From positions 1 to 64,000 of the forward strand of contig JAFKKV010000019.1 of NCBI GenBank assembly GCA_017304475.1: a DNA stretch of 64,000 nucleotides. Reading direction: 5' to 3'. The notes beneath the pieces were generated by a model. That model searched no databases. It was not told the DNA's origin and saw nothing but the letters and a program-made list of their open reading frames with translations. Origin of the DNA: Hyphomicrobiales bacterium (lineage in GTDB: Bacteria; Pseudomonadota; Alphaproteobacteria; Rhizobiales; Phreatobacteraceae). Made by a program: the position numbers and the translations under genes. Positions 43,386-52,434 of this stretch are shown here, in pieces; the first letter of the stretch is position 1; each line of letters begins with the position of its first letter.

Positions 43386-44297
43386 TCAGGCCCGCGACGA
43401 GCCGACACTCTGATCGACGGTGGCTGGCTTGCGCGACCAGCCGAGGCTCAGCACCGCCACGAGCACGCAGCCTATGCCGATCATCTGGTTCAGGCCCACC
43501 GGCTCGCCGAGCCAGGCGAAAGCCAGCAGCACCGCCGAGACCGGCGCCAGCGCGGTGAACAGCGAGGCCTCCGCGCCGCTCACCCGCGCCAAGCCGGCAT
43601 ACCAGAGCACGAAGCCGCCGACGGTTGGAACCAGGGCGTAATAGATCACGGCGGAAACCGCGCCGGAGTCGATTTCCATCGTCCATGGGCGCTCGGCGAG
43701 CGCGGGGATCAGGGCCACCGCCAGTCCGAGGCCGGTCATCAGCGTGGATTGTGCCAGCGGCGCGATCTCGCCGCGCAGGCGCTTGTTGAGCAGGATGAAC
43801 AGGCCCTCGCAGAGGACGGCCGAAAAGATCAGGCCATTGCCGATCCAGGACGACGTGCCGCCGGCCTCCGCCTGGACCGTGATCACCACCACGCCGAAGG
43901 TGGCCAGCGCCAGTGCCAGGAGCAGGAAGCGATGGGGGCGTTCGCCCAGCACCACGATGGCGATGGCAGCGGAGACCACCGGCAGGGTTCCGATGATGAC
44001 GCCGGCATCCGCGGCCGATGTGTGGCGCAGCCCGAAAATCAGCAAGGTGGTGTAACCGACGCTGCCCGCCCCCGCCTGGAGCAGCAGTAGCAGCCAGTCC
44101 CGCCGGCCCGGTCGCGGCCAGGCCGTTCCGGTCAGGCGCATCAGCACGACGAACAGCGGCAGGGCCAGCGCGAAACGGAGCGCCGTCGCGGTGAAGGGCG
44201 GCAGCCCCGAAGCGATCAGCTTGCTCGCGATCACCGTGCTGCCGACCAGCGCCATGGCCAGCGCCAGATAGACATAACCCTGCACTTGTCTCGACAT
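43386..44297 (-). CDS. EamA/DMT-family exporter
   Basis: The protein has 303 residues and ten predicted membrane helices in two EamA repeats. The second repeat ends with SLFTALAPVSAVLLAFAWLGEPVGLNQMIGIGCVLVAVL, typical of drug/metabolite transporters such as RhtA/YdcZ-like exporters of amino acids or other metabolites. It is operonic with the B3/B4 editing-domain protein downstream and 87 bases below an AraC regulator gene read in the same direction. Confidence 0.9.
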   Translation of the reverse strand: MSRQVQGYVYLALAMALVGSTVIASKLIASGLPPFTATALRFALALPLFVVLMRLTGTAWPRPGRRDWLLLLLQAGAGSVGYTTLLIFGLRHTSAADAGVIIGTLPVVSAAIAIVVLGERPHRFLLLALALATFGVVVITVQAEAGGTSSWIGNGLIFSAVLCEGLFILLNKRLRGEIAPLAQSTLMTGLGLAVALIPALAERPWTMEIDSGAVSAVIYYALVPTVGGFVLWYAGLARVSGAEASLFTALAPVSAVLLAFAWLGEPVGLNQMIGIGCVLVAVLSLGWSRKPATVDQSVGSSRA

Positions 44298-44384
44298 GTC
44301 CTGCCTGTCCTCGTCATCGGAGGGCGGCAGAAAAGGCGATGGGGTGTGCGACGTCTTGAACGGGATTGCAGGCCCCGGACGGGC

Positions 44385-45197
44385 TCAGGCGACCGCCTGG
44401 GCATAAGCGCCGGGGGAGACGCCGTATTTGCGCACGAAGACGCGGGTCATGTGGCTTTGATCGGCAAAGCCGCCGGCAAGCGCCGCCTCGGCGAGCGGCG
44501 TGCCGGCCGCGATCAGACGCCGGGCGACCGCGATCCGCCGCTGGACGAGATAGGCATGCGGCGTCAGTCCGGTTACCGCAGCGAAGGCGCGCAGCACCTG
44601 GAACCGGCTCAGGCCGCTTTCGCGCGCGAGATCGGCGAGCGAAAGCGGCGCCGCCGGGTCGTCGTCGATGAGGTCCTGCGCCCTGGCGACGCCCTGCGGG
44701 ATCGACGCGGACCGATCGCCGCCGACGCGCTCGCGCATCACCTCCGCCAGCAGCGACAGCAGCGCCTCCTCGCGACCGACCGTGGTTTGCCGGTCGTCGC
44801 CGGCGGTCACGCGGTGGAACAGCTCCCGGAACCGGCGGGCGATCGCGACGCTGCGGATCACCGGATCGGAAAACTCGCCGGCCTCCGCCCTGCCCTGGGA
44901 GATGTCGCGCGCCGCCTCGGCAATGACGGCCGGATCGACATAGAGCATGCGCCAGGACCGGCCAGCCTCGCCGATCGGCATGCCGTCATGAACCTCGCCC
45001 GGATTGACCGTGATGGTGTCGCCGGCGCCGGCCTCGACCAGGCCGCGGCCGCTCGCCGAGACCTGCGCGCCGCGCTCGATCACGCCGATGCCGAAATGGT
45101 CGTGGGTATGGCGCGGGAAACTGTGCCGCGTCTCCGCCACGACAGCCTCGACGCCGGCCATGGCGCTGCGCAACATCGTGAACTGGCGATGGGCCAT
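44385..45197 (-). CDS. AraC-family transcription regulator
   Basis: The protein has 270 residues. The N-terminal AraC-type cupin domain (SFPRHTHDHFGIGVIERGAQ, ITVNPGEVHDGMPIG) precedes two C-terminal HTH motifs (PLSLADLARESGLSRFQVLRAF and AEAALAGGFADQSHMTRVFVRKYG). The start is uncertain: ATG 45197 is taken because the upstream frame is Arg/Cys-rich. It probably controls the EamA exporter and B3/B4 gene that follow on the same strand. The ligand could be an amino acid or related compound (inference). Confidence 0.88.
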   Translation of the reverse strand: MAHRQFTMLRSAMAGVEAVVAETRHSFPRHTHDHFGIGVIERGAQVSASGRGLVEAGAGDTITVNPGEVHDGMPIGEAGRSWRMLYVDPAVIAEAARDISQGRAEAGEFSDPVIRSVAIARRFRELFHRVTAGDDRQTTVGREEALLSLLAEVMRERVGGDRSASIPQGVARAQDLIDDDPAAPLSLADLARESGLSRFQVLRAFAAVTGLTPHAYLVQRRIAVARRLIAAGTPLAEAALAGGFADQSHMTRVFVRKYGVSPGAYAQAVA

Positions 45198-45296
45198 CCC
45201 TGGGCTCTGTTCATGGGGCCGAAAATGCCGACACCGACACGCACTGCCTGCCACGATCGCAGCGGCAGGCACCGGCGCAGTCTTCGGCGTCCGCGG

Positions 45297-45614
45297 CTAG
45301 AAGGTCAAGGTGACGTCGATGGCGTGCTCCGCCCTCGCCTCGGCGAACAATCCGCCGATCCTCGCCAGCAGGTTACGCACCGCCTCCGGCGCCGCGTCGG
45401 CATGGCTCACGACGACATGGAAGGGTGGCTGGACCCGGTTGATCGGACGTGGCGCATCAGGATCGGGGCGACCCGCGGCGCCTTCGGTGAGCGAATCCCA
45501 CAGGGCATCCAGGTTTCGTCCGTGCCAGCCAGGAGCCCCGAGCGCGAGCAGCAAGGCGGAATAGAGGTCGTCCGTGCTGTGCCAGGTGCGCGCGTCGAGC
45601 GCGATACGGCGCAT
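45297..45614 (-). CDS. Barstar-family ribonuclease inhibitor
   Basis: The protein has 105 residues. The barstar fold is evident: IALDARTWHSTDDLYSALLLALGAPGWHGRNLDALWDSL, which carries the inhibitor helix and the WHGRNLDALWD core, then INRVQPPFHVVVSHADAA. Barstar binds and blocks barnase-type ribonucleases in the cytoplasm. No barnase-like gene with a signal peptide is seen nearby, so this is an orphan immunity-type protein. It is acidic, as expected. Confidence 0.88.
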   Translation of the reverse strand: MRRIALDARTWHSTDDLYSALLLALGAPGWHGRNLDALWDSLTEGAAGRPDPDAPRPINRVQPPFHVVVSHADAAPEAVRNLLARIGGLFAEARAEHAIDVTLTF

Positions 45615-45691
45615 GATCCAGATCCCCTCGCCTCACCGCCGACGCGTTGCAAGCCGCAAGCCGGCGGGCAGCCGCCGGATCGGCCAGGCCA

Positions 45692-45856
45692 TCAGCGACG
45701 CCCCCACATGGCGATCCGCAGGCTCGCCGTGCCCAGCCCCTCCTCGATCACCACGCCGAGGCGGCGGCCTTCGGAGCCGAACATGCCGAGAACCATGGGC
45801 GGATTGAGAAGCACGATGAGCGCCGAGAAGAACACGACAATACGCATGGGTGTCAT
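45692..45856 (-). CDS. Putative short membrane protein
   Basis: The protein has 54 residues from ATG 45856. One hydrophobic helix (MRIVVFFSALIVLLNPPMVLGMFG) is followed by a polar tail RRLGVVIEEGLGTASLRIAMWGRR. The Shine-Dalgarno is weak (GGAGA is 12 bases upstream) and an alternative ATG lies three codons on. I do not recognise a family, but the hydrophobic core in a GC-rich neighbourhood argues for a real coding frame. Confidence 0.4.
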   Translation of the reverse strand: MTPMRIVVFFSALIVLLNPPMVLGMFGSEGRRLGVVIEEGLGTASLRIAMWGRR

Positions 45857-45930
45857 CGTCAAGACTGCTCTCCGGCGCCGATCCTCCCTCACCCATTCAC
45901 AGAATAGGGCTGTCAAATAAATTGCCGGTT

Positions 45931-45962
45931 CACGCGATCGCTCGACTTGAAGCGATCGCGTG
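45931..45962. repeat. Perfect 12-bp inverted repeat (hairpin)
   Basis: CACGCGATCGCT and its exact complement AGCGATCGCGTG flank an 8-base loop, about 105 bases beyond the stop of the autotransporter gene at 46067. There is no T-run on either side, so it may protect or end the mRNA 3' end rather than act as a classic intrinsic terminator. It could also bind a protein. Confidence 0.85.
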
Positions 45963-46066
45963 GGCGTCGTCCGGGCGCGCGGCCGATGGCACGCGGTCCC
46001 GGCGGCGAGTTGGTCATCGCATGGACGCTGCGCGGAGAAGCCGGATCGCGGCGGAAATCGGTTCGC

Positions 46067-48844
46067 TTACCAGCTCTGTCTCAGCGCAACGCTCCCCTTG
46101 AGCGCGCGGTGCCGCTCGCCGACCTCACCGTCGAGGGCGAGCGAGGCCGCGAATCCCTGCCGGAAGCGGGCTTCGATGCCGAGAGTTCCCAGCGCGGTGT
46201 GGGTCGAAGCCCTGGAGCCGAACACGGTGAAGCTGGAACTGGCGAGCGCCTGGAACTGGGCTTCCGCCGCACGCTGGGTGTTCGACTGCACGGCATAGCC
46301 GAGTTTCGAGAAGGCGATGAGATCGCCGCTCTCCGCGGAGGCGACGAGGGTATCGGCCCGGGCGCCGAATTCGGCCCTGAGCGTGCCGGTGGTGCGGCCG
46401 GCATAGGCGAGCGCGAAGGCGCCGGTGGCCGGTGCCGCCCAGGTCTCGCGATAACCCGGCGCGACAAAGGCGATGGCCTCGGCCGCCGCATAGGGCGTCA
46501 CCGCGAAATGCATCGTGCCGATGCTGCCGAGAGCGAAGCGGCGCCCCGCCTCGACCCGGCCGCCGAAAGTGTGGCCGATCATGCTCGAACGATAGGTTTC
46601 CCCGGCACCGATAATGCCGGCCGTGCGCGTCATGTCGAAGCGGTTCCAGCCATAGGCCACGGCACCCGACAGGTAACCCGGTCCGAGCCGCGTGGACGCA
46701 TAGGCACCGATCTGCAGGAAGTCGCCGGTGCCGCTGCCGGGCGAGCCGGGGCCGAAGACGGTGCCGCCGCCGGCCAGCGCGAAGCCGACGACGAGGCCCG
46801 GCGAGACCAGCTTGTCGGCGCCGGCCGCCACGCCATAGATCGACGAGGCCGTGCCGGTCGCGCCGAGCCCCGCATCGGAGGCGGTGCGGGCCGCCTGGCC
46901 ATAGGCCCGCGTCCAGATCGACCAAGCCTGCTCGACCTGCGCCGCGGGCGTGCGGGCAGCGCCGAGGTCGGCCATCTCGATGAGCGAGGAACCCGGCGCC
47001 GATGCCGTGCCGCCGCGCGAGCCGCCCATCGGGTCGAGCATCATGCCGAGGAAGGTCGAGACGCCGGCAAGACCCGTCGATTGCGGCACGGTGCCGGCTT
47101 CTCCGGAGAGCCTGGCGAGGACACGCGCGAGATTCGGTGCCGAATAAGACATGAACTGGTCGAAGGCGGCGGGCCCCACGCCGCCGCTGGCATCCATGCC
47201 GCGGTCGATCCCGGCGCCGACATTGCGGGCATTGGTCGAGCCGGCCCCTTGGAGCACCTGGCCGACACGGAAGCCGTTCACCGTCACGACGATGTCGTGG
47301 GTGCCATAAGCGACGCTCGCGATCGCCGCGGTATTGGCATCGAGCGCGAAAGTGCCGCTGACGCCGCCCGTGGCATTGACCAGCGTCTGGCTATAGCTCT
47401 TGAAGCCGGTCTGGCGGACCCGCAGGCCGCCGCCACCGAGCGTCACCATCCCCGTGACGGAGGCGACACCGTTCCTCTGCATGACCCAGGTGCTGCCGGC
47501 GGCAAGGGACAGATCGCCATTCACCTTCAACGTGCCGTCCTCCGGCGAAAAAAAGCCGCCCGACTTGATCGTCGTGTTGCCGATCGATCCGAAGCCGCTG
47601 AGTTCGCCGCGCTCGATCGTCACCGTCGCCGTGCCGGTCGTGTCGGCCGTCCGGAGCCAGAAGACCCCCGAACTCGTGATCGTCGCGGTGCCGGTGCTGC
47701 CGTAGACAGAGATCCAGCCATTGGCGGTGTTCGTGATCGTCGCGGATCCCGCCGTGCTGCCCCAGCCGAAAGACAGGAAATTGTCGTTGGTGATGGCGGC
47801 GCTGCCGGCGGTGCTCGAGTCGAAGAATGAGAGAGAGCCCGTATTGGCAATTGTCGCTTTGCCGGCGGTGCTCGTTCCTGAAAAGTTAATAGCGTTGCTG
47901 GAGCTGATATTGGCGCCGCCGGCGGTGCTCGAATCGTAGAAATAGAAAATGCCGCTATTGACGATCGTGGCGCTGCCCGCCGTGCTCGTATTGTTGAACG
48001 CCGCGATGTTGGTATTGGTGATCGAGGCGCCACCAGCGGTGCTGGACGCATAGAAATTCATATTGCCGCCATTGGTGATGGTGGCCGTTCCGGCACTGGC
48101 GGAGCCGGTGAAAGTAAGATTGAAAAGATAATTATTGCCGTTGACGATCACGGCATTGCCGGCTGTGCTGGAGCCAGCGAAATAGATCTGGCCAGTGCCA
48201 GTGATGTTTGCGGAGCCTGCGGTGCTGTTTTCAAAGAAGCTGACAGAGCTGCTGGTGATGATTGCGCTTTCGGCGGAGCTGTTCCCGTAAAATGACACAC
48301 CGTAGAAGCCCGACGTGGTGATCGTCGCCGAGCCGGCCTTGCTGTCATTCAAGAAGACCACCTCGCCGGTGCCGGTGACGGTCGCCGAGCCCAGCGTGCT
48401 CGTCCCGTAGAACAGCAACGCTCCCTTGTTGACGAACGCGGCGGCACCCGCGCTGCTCGAATTGAGGAAGGAGATCGAGCCATTGTTGGTAATGGTCGGC
48501 GTTGCGCCGTTCACCACGATGCCCGCGCCGGTGAATTTGCTCACCCCCGTCATGGTGATCGAATAGGCGGGCGCGCCGGTTGCGAAGGTCCAGCCGTCGA
48601 AGGTGCGCCCCTCCCCGAGCGTCAGGGTGGTGACGGTCGAGGCGCCGAACGTCGCCGTACCGCCCGGCAGGCCCGCGGGCGACCAATTGCTCGCCTCGAG
48701 CATGTCACCGGAGCCCGGCGTGCCGCTCCAGGTGCCGTCCTGCGCCATTGCCGGTGCGCCGACGAAAGCCGTCGACGCCAGCAGTCCCAGCACCAGCGTC
48801 CGCGCGCGTCGACGGCGCACCGCCGGTTCCTTCCTCATCTTCAT
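46067..48844 (-). CDS. Autotransporter with STAG-repeat beta-helix passenger
   Basis: The protein has 925 residues from ATG 48844. A long signal peptide (RRRRARTLVLGLLASTAFVGAPAMAQ) precedes the passenger. The passenger consists of about 15 units of 19 residues with the pattern G-x-I-x-F-x-x-x-STAG-x-A-x-I-x-N-x, one per beta-helix turn. A stalk, a linker and a C-terminal autotransporter barrel (about residues 650-925) ending in VALRQSW follow. The barrel is closely similar to that of the neighbouring gene at 49222, whereas the passenger is not. A surface adhesin role is likely; no catalytic motif is visible. Confidence 0.92.
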   Translation of the reverse strand: MKMRKEPAVRRRRARTLVLGLLASTAFVGAPAMAQDGTWSGTPGSGDMLEASNWSPAGLPGGTATFGASTVTTLTLGEGRTFDGWTFATGAPAYSITMTGVSKFTGAGIVVNGATPTITNNGSISFLNSSSAGAAAFVNKGALLFYGTSTLGSATVTGTGEVVFLNDSKAGSATITTSGFYGVSFYGNSSAESAIITSSSVSFFENSTAGSANITGTGQIYFAGSSTAGNAVIVNGNNYLFNLTFTGSASAGTATITNGGNMNFYASSTAGGASITNTNIAAFNNTSTAGSATIVNSGIFYFYDSSTAGGANISSSNAINFSGTSTAGKATIANTGSLSFFDSSTAGSAAITNDNFLSFGWGSTAGSATITNTANGWISVYGSTGTATITSSGVFWLRTADTTGTATVTIERGELSGFGSIGNTTIKSGGFFSPEDGTLKVNGDLSLAAGSTWVMQRNGVASVTGMVTLGGGGLRVRQTGFKSYSQTLVNATGGVSGTFALDANTAAIASVAYGTHDIVVTVNGFRVGQVLQGAGSTNARNVGAGIDRGMDASGGVGPAAFDQFMSYSAPNLARVLARLSGEAGTVPQSTGLAGVSTFLGMMLDPMGGSRGGTASAPGSSLIEMADLGAARTPAAQVEQAWSIWTRAYGQAARTASDAGLGATGTASSIYGVAAGADKLVSPGLVVGFALAGGGTVFGPGSPGSGTGDFLQIGAYASTRLGPGYLSGAVAYGWNRFDMTRTAGIIGAGETYRSSMIGHTFGGRVEAGRRFALGSIGTMHFAVTPYAAAEAIAFVAPGYRETWAAPATGAFALAYAGRTTGTLRAEFGARADTLVASAESGDLIAFSKLGYAVQSNTQRAAEAQFQALASSSFTVFGSRASTHTALGTLGIEARFRQGFAASLALDGEVGERHRALKGSVALRQSW
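47610..48482 (-). repeat. Repeat region coding for about 15 19-residue units
   Basis: Tandem units of roughly 57 bases lie inside the autotransporter gene. The minus strand gives peptides such as FYDSSTAGGANISSS, FFDSSTAGSAAITND and FYASSTAGGASITNT. AT content is locally raised. Such arrays expand and contract by slippage or recombination. Confidence 0.9.
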
Positions 48845-49221
48845 GGAATGCCCTGCCCCCATGCACCACCGGGTCCGGTACCGATATGCCCAAGGAAACC
48901 GTAGCGGAATTGCGAGGACAGAGCTTCTCACTTAGCGCAAAGCCCGGCCGGACGCGTGGCCGTCGACCGACCCAGCGCGATCCGGCGCAGCATGCGGCGC
49001 GGCCCATTGAGCACATCCACCGCGACGTACCCCGGGGTTTGTCGCCCCTCACCTATTCACAGATCGGTCTTATCGATTGAACGATCGATCATGCGGTCGC
49101 TGCGCCCGCCGTGCGAGAGAGCGGCGGACTCTTTCGTCTTACATGGCGACGTCCTCAAACGCCCCCGCCCCAACACCGATCCGCTCCGTACCACGGCGCG
49201 CAAGCCGGCTTCGGCCGCCCC
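48845..49221. other. Intergenic between tandem autotransporter genes
   Basis: There is no gene. At 49047-49063 the motif CCTCACCTATTCACAGA lies about 160 bases beyond the stop of the right-hand autotransporter. The same motif (CCTCACCCATTCACAGA, 45887-45903) lies about 160 bases beyond the stop of the left one, so the duplicated unit includes downstream DNA. A short hairpin (ATCGAT/ATCGAT) follows at 49073-49090. Promoter sequence for the left gene should lie at 48850-49000. Confidence 0.6.
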
Positions 49222-52200
49222 TCACCAGGTCTGCCGCAGTCCCACGCTGGCGCGGATGGAGCGATGGCGTTCGCCGAGCTCGCCGTCGAGAGCGAGGGAG
49301 ACGCGGGTGCCTTGCCGGAAGCGCGCCTCGGCGCCGATCGTGGCCAGTGCCGTGTGGGTGGAGGCGCGCGCGCCGAACACGGTGAAGCCGGAGCCGGTGA
49401 GCTGCTGGAACTGGGCGTCCGCCGCACGCTGGGTGTTGGACTGCACAGCATAGGCGATGCGCGAGAAGGCGATGAGGTCGCCGGTCTCGCCGGCGGCGAT
49501 CAGGCTGTCGGCGCGCGCACCGATCTCGCCGCGCAGCGTCGCGATGGTGCGGCCGGCATAGGCGAGCGCGAAGGCGCCGGTGGCAGGCGCCGTCCAGTTC
49601 TCCCGGTAGCCCTGCGCGACATAAGCGATGGCCTCGGCCGCGGCATAGGGGGTCAGGCCGAGGCGGCCGAGGCCGAGGCCGCCGACGGCGAAGCGCCGTC
49701 CGGTCTCGATCCGGCCGCCGAATGTGTGGCCGACCGGACTGGAGCGATAGGTCTCGGTGAGGCCGAGGGCGGCGACATTGCGCGTCACGTCGAAGCGGTT
49801 CCAGCCATAGGCGAGCGCGGCCGAGACATAGCCCGGCCCGAGCCGTATGGAGGCATAGGCGCCGAGCTGGGCGAAATCGCCGGTGCCCGAACCGGGCGTG
49901 CCGAGCCCGAAGCTCGTGCCGCCGCCGGCGAGCGCGAAGCCGACCAGCAGGCCAGACGAGATCAGCCGGTCGGCGCCGGCCGCCACGCCATAAAGCGAGG
50001 AGGCCGTGCCAGCCGCGCCGAGGCCAACGTCGGAAGCGGTGCGGCCCGACTGGCCATAGGCCTTGGTCCAGATCGACCAGCCCGCCTCGACCCGCGCGGC
50101 GGGCGCGCGGGCGGCGGCGATATCGGCCATCTCGATGAGCGAGGAGCCCGGTGCATCCGCCATCGCGCCGCGCGCGCCGGCCATCGGGTCGAGCAGGATG
50201 TTGAGGAAGGTCGAGGCGCCGGTGAGGCCGCTGGAAACAGCGCCCGTGCCGGCCTCGCCGGTCAGCGCGTTCAACTGGTTGGCGAGCGGTGCGCCGGTGA
50301 GGCCGATGAGGCTATTCCAGGCGGCAGGGGGCAGCGCGCCGCCATTCAGCCCCCTGTCGATCCCGGCCGCGACATTCTGCACGTTGACGCTGCCGCTGCC
50401 GTTCAGCGCGGCGCCGGCGCGATAGCCGTTGACCGTCAGCGTGACGTCGTTGGCGCCGTAGATCGCGCTGGCGGTGCCGCCTGTTCCCGCAAGCGTGAAC
50501 GTGCCGTTGACGCCGCTCGAAGCGGTCAGGACGGTATAGGTCTGGGCCTGGAAACTCGTGGTCGCGAATGTCAGCTTTGCTCCGCCGAGCGTCGCCGTTC
50601 CGTTGACCGTCGTCAGGCTGGACGGTGTGAAGGCGTAGACGGAAGCGGAGCTGAGGCTGAGCGCGCCATTGATCGTCAGGTTTCCAGCCTGCAGCGTGCC
50701 GCCGGTGATCGCCGTCGCCGCATTGATCGTGCCGGTGCCGCCGAGCGTGGCTCCCGCGTTCACCGCGACCCCCGAGCCGCCGATCGCGCCATTCACGACC
50801 AGAAGGCCGCCATTGACCGTGGTGGAGCCGGCATAGGTGCCGGTACCGGTCAATGTGAGGCTGCCGGTGCCGGTCTTGGTGAAGCCGCCCGCGCCTCCCA
50901 GCGCGCCCGACATGACGATCGCATTGCTCTCCGTGTCGATCGTGCCCCCACCCGCAGCCATGGTCATGGCATTGGCGACGGTATAGCTGCCGCCAAAGCG
51001 CAGGGTCGGGGTACCGGCGCCGCCGCCAAGCGTGATGAGGCTGGTGCCGGCGGCGGTCGCCGACCCGAGCACCAGCGTTCCCGAGCGGATCAAAGTCGAA
51101 CCCGAATAGGTATTGGCGCCGGCGAGCACGGTCGTGCCGCTCTCCACCAGCACCGTGCCGTTGCCGGTGATGGCGGGGGCGAGCACGTAATTGCTCTCGG
51201 TGTGGTTGAGGACGAGCTGGCCGGTACCGGCGCCGAACCGCAGTTCCGCCACGTCGAGGGTGCCGGCGGCCTGGGCTGCCGCCCCCGACGCAGCACCGAT
51301 ATTGACCGTGCCGGTCGAGCCGGCCAAGTTGGCGATGAAGATGCGCCGGGTACTGCCGGTGACGCGCACCGTGCCGCCATTGTCCACCGTCAGCGTGCCG
51401 GAGCCGCCATAGCCGACGATCAGATAGAGCGTGTCGCTCCATAGCGAGCCGGCGCCGGTCACCTGCAAGGTGCCGCTGCCCCCGGCCACCCGGCCGAGCA
51501 GGCCGCCATAGCCACCGATGGTGCCGCCGTTCGAGATGACCACGGAAGCGCTGCCGGACCAACCCACGACCGTATTCGAGACGGCCCCCAAGACATTCAG
51601 CGAGCTGCCGGCGCCGTCGACGGTCATCGACCCCACGCTGCCAGTCTGCCAGCCGACGACAAAATAGGTGCCGACCTTCACATCGGCGCCGTTCGAAACC
51701 CCGAGATGGCCCGTGCCGTAATTGCCGACCACCAGGGTAAGCTCGACATTCAAAAGGCTTCCGGCGCCATCGACGGTCCCGGTTCCGTTGCCGGTCGCCT
51801 TGTCGCCGAAGGTGGTGGCCCGCTCATTGGCATAGGCGCCGTTGAGCACGTTGAGCGTGCCCTGCCCTGAATCACCGGTGATATGGCCGTTGGCCGCATT
51901 CCACGTGGTGCCTGCACCGGTGATCGTCACGGTGCCGGAGGACCCGGCGAAAGTGCCCGACGTCACGAAGGAAGAGACGGTGGCGGCGGCTCCGCCCGAT
52001 AGCGTGAACACACCTGTCCCACGATGTCCGGAATAGAGATATTGGCTGTTCCACGCCGTGCCGGCGCCGCTGACCGTGGCGCTGCCGGTCTGGCCGGCGA
52101 GGTCGCCGAGCGTCGCGGAATTGTGCGTGAAGGTCGCGCCCGACGAGACGCCCAGAGACGCGCCCGCGCCGGTGGCGCCGATCTTGACGATATCGGCCGC

Positions 52201-52434
52201 GGCGGTGCCGCCCGCGATGACAGGGCTGACCGTCCCGCCCGTTCCGATCACGACATTGGTCGCTGCGCCCGGAACCGCGTTCGTCGACCAGTTCGCCGCA
52301 GTTCCCCAATCGGATGTCGAGCCCTGCCAGACCGACTGGGCGAGAGCCGGACTGGTGAAAAGGGCGAGAACGCTCGCCGTGGCGATCAAGGAGGCGACGA
52401 CCGGGGGCCTCCGCCCACAGGCAACACAGCTCAT
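49222..52434 (-). CDS. Autotransporter with PATR beta-strand repeats
   Basis: The protein has 1070 residues from ATG 52434. A signal peptide (residues 10-32, ending PALAQS) is followed by a Gly/Thr/Ser-rich beta-helical passenger. The passenger holds repeats of the type GSGTLTVDNGGTVRVTGS and classic PATR segments (TGTGSLTLTGTGTYAGSTTV, GTTVLAGANTYSGST). The C-terminal autotransporter barrel, about 300 residues ending in VGLRQTW, is strongly similar to that of the gene at 46067. The two are tandem paralogues with exchanged passengers. It is predicted to be surface-exposed and adhesive. Confidence 0.93.
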   Translation of the reverse strand: MSCVACGRRPPVVASLIATASVLALFTSPALAQSVWQGSTSDWGTAANWSTNAVPGAATNVVIGTGGTVSPVIAGGTAAADIVKIGATGAGASLGVSSGATFTHNSATLGDLAGQTGSATVSGAGTAWNSQYLYSGHRGTGVFTLSGGAAATVSSFVTSGTFAGSSGTVTITGAGTTWNAANGHITGDSGQGTLNVLNGAYANERATTFGDKATGNGTGTVDGAGSLLNVELTLVVGNYGTGHLGVSNGADVKVGTYFVVGWQTGSVGSMTVDGAGSSLNVLGAVSNTVVGWSGSASVVISNGGTIGGYGGLLGRVAGGSGTLQVTGAGSLWSDTLYLIVGYGGSGTLTVDNGGTVRVTGSTRRIFIANLAGSTGTVNIGAASGAAAQAAGTLDVAELRFGAGTGQLVLNHTESNYVLAPAITGNGTVLVESGTTVLAGANTYSGSTLIRSGTLVLGSATAAGTSLITLGGGAGTPTLRFGGSYTVANAMTMAAGGGTIDTESNAIVMSGALGGAGGFTKTGTGSLTLTGTGTYAGSTTVNGGLLVVNGAIGGSGVAVNAGATLGGTGTINAATAITGGTLQAGNLTINGALSLSSASVYAFTPSSLTTVNGTATLGGAKLTFATTSFQAQTYTVLTASSGVNGTFTLAGTGGTASAIYGANDVTLTVNGYRAGAALNGSGSVNVQNVAAGIDRGLNGGALPPAAWNSLIGLTGAPLANQLNALTGEAGTGAVSSGLTGASTFLNILLDPMAGARGAMADAPGSSLIEMADIAAARAPAARVEAGWSIWTKAYGQSGRTASDVGLGAAGTASSLYGVAAGADRLISSGLLVGFALAGGGTSFGLGTPGSGTGDFAQLGAYASIRLGPGYVSAALAYGWNRFDVTRNVAALGLTETYRSSPVGHTFGGRIETGRRFAVGGLGLGRLGLTPYAAAEAIAYVAQGYRENWTAPATGAFALAYAGRTIATLRGEIGARADSLIAAGETGDLIAFSRIAYAVQSNTQRAADAQFQQLTGSGFTVFGARASTHTALATIGAEARFRQGTRVSLALDGELGERHRSIRASVGLRQTW

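Noticed and set aside
45947..47830. 627-codon plus-strand frame across the left autotransporter gene
   Set aside because: Arg/Gly/Ala-rich shadow of the autotransporter gene. The minus-strand product has signal peptide, repeats and barrel.
47610..48482. Regular repeat pattern considered as a CRISPR-like array
   Set aside because: The units are about 57 bases, contiguous without spacers, and encode in-frame 19-residue beta-helix turns; no cas genes are present.
49111..51444. 777-codon plus-strand frame across the right autotransporter gene
   Set aside because: Shadow frame with the same compositional signature. It lacks a start site and any recognisable domain.
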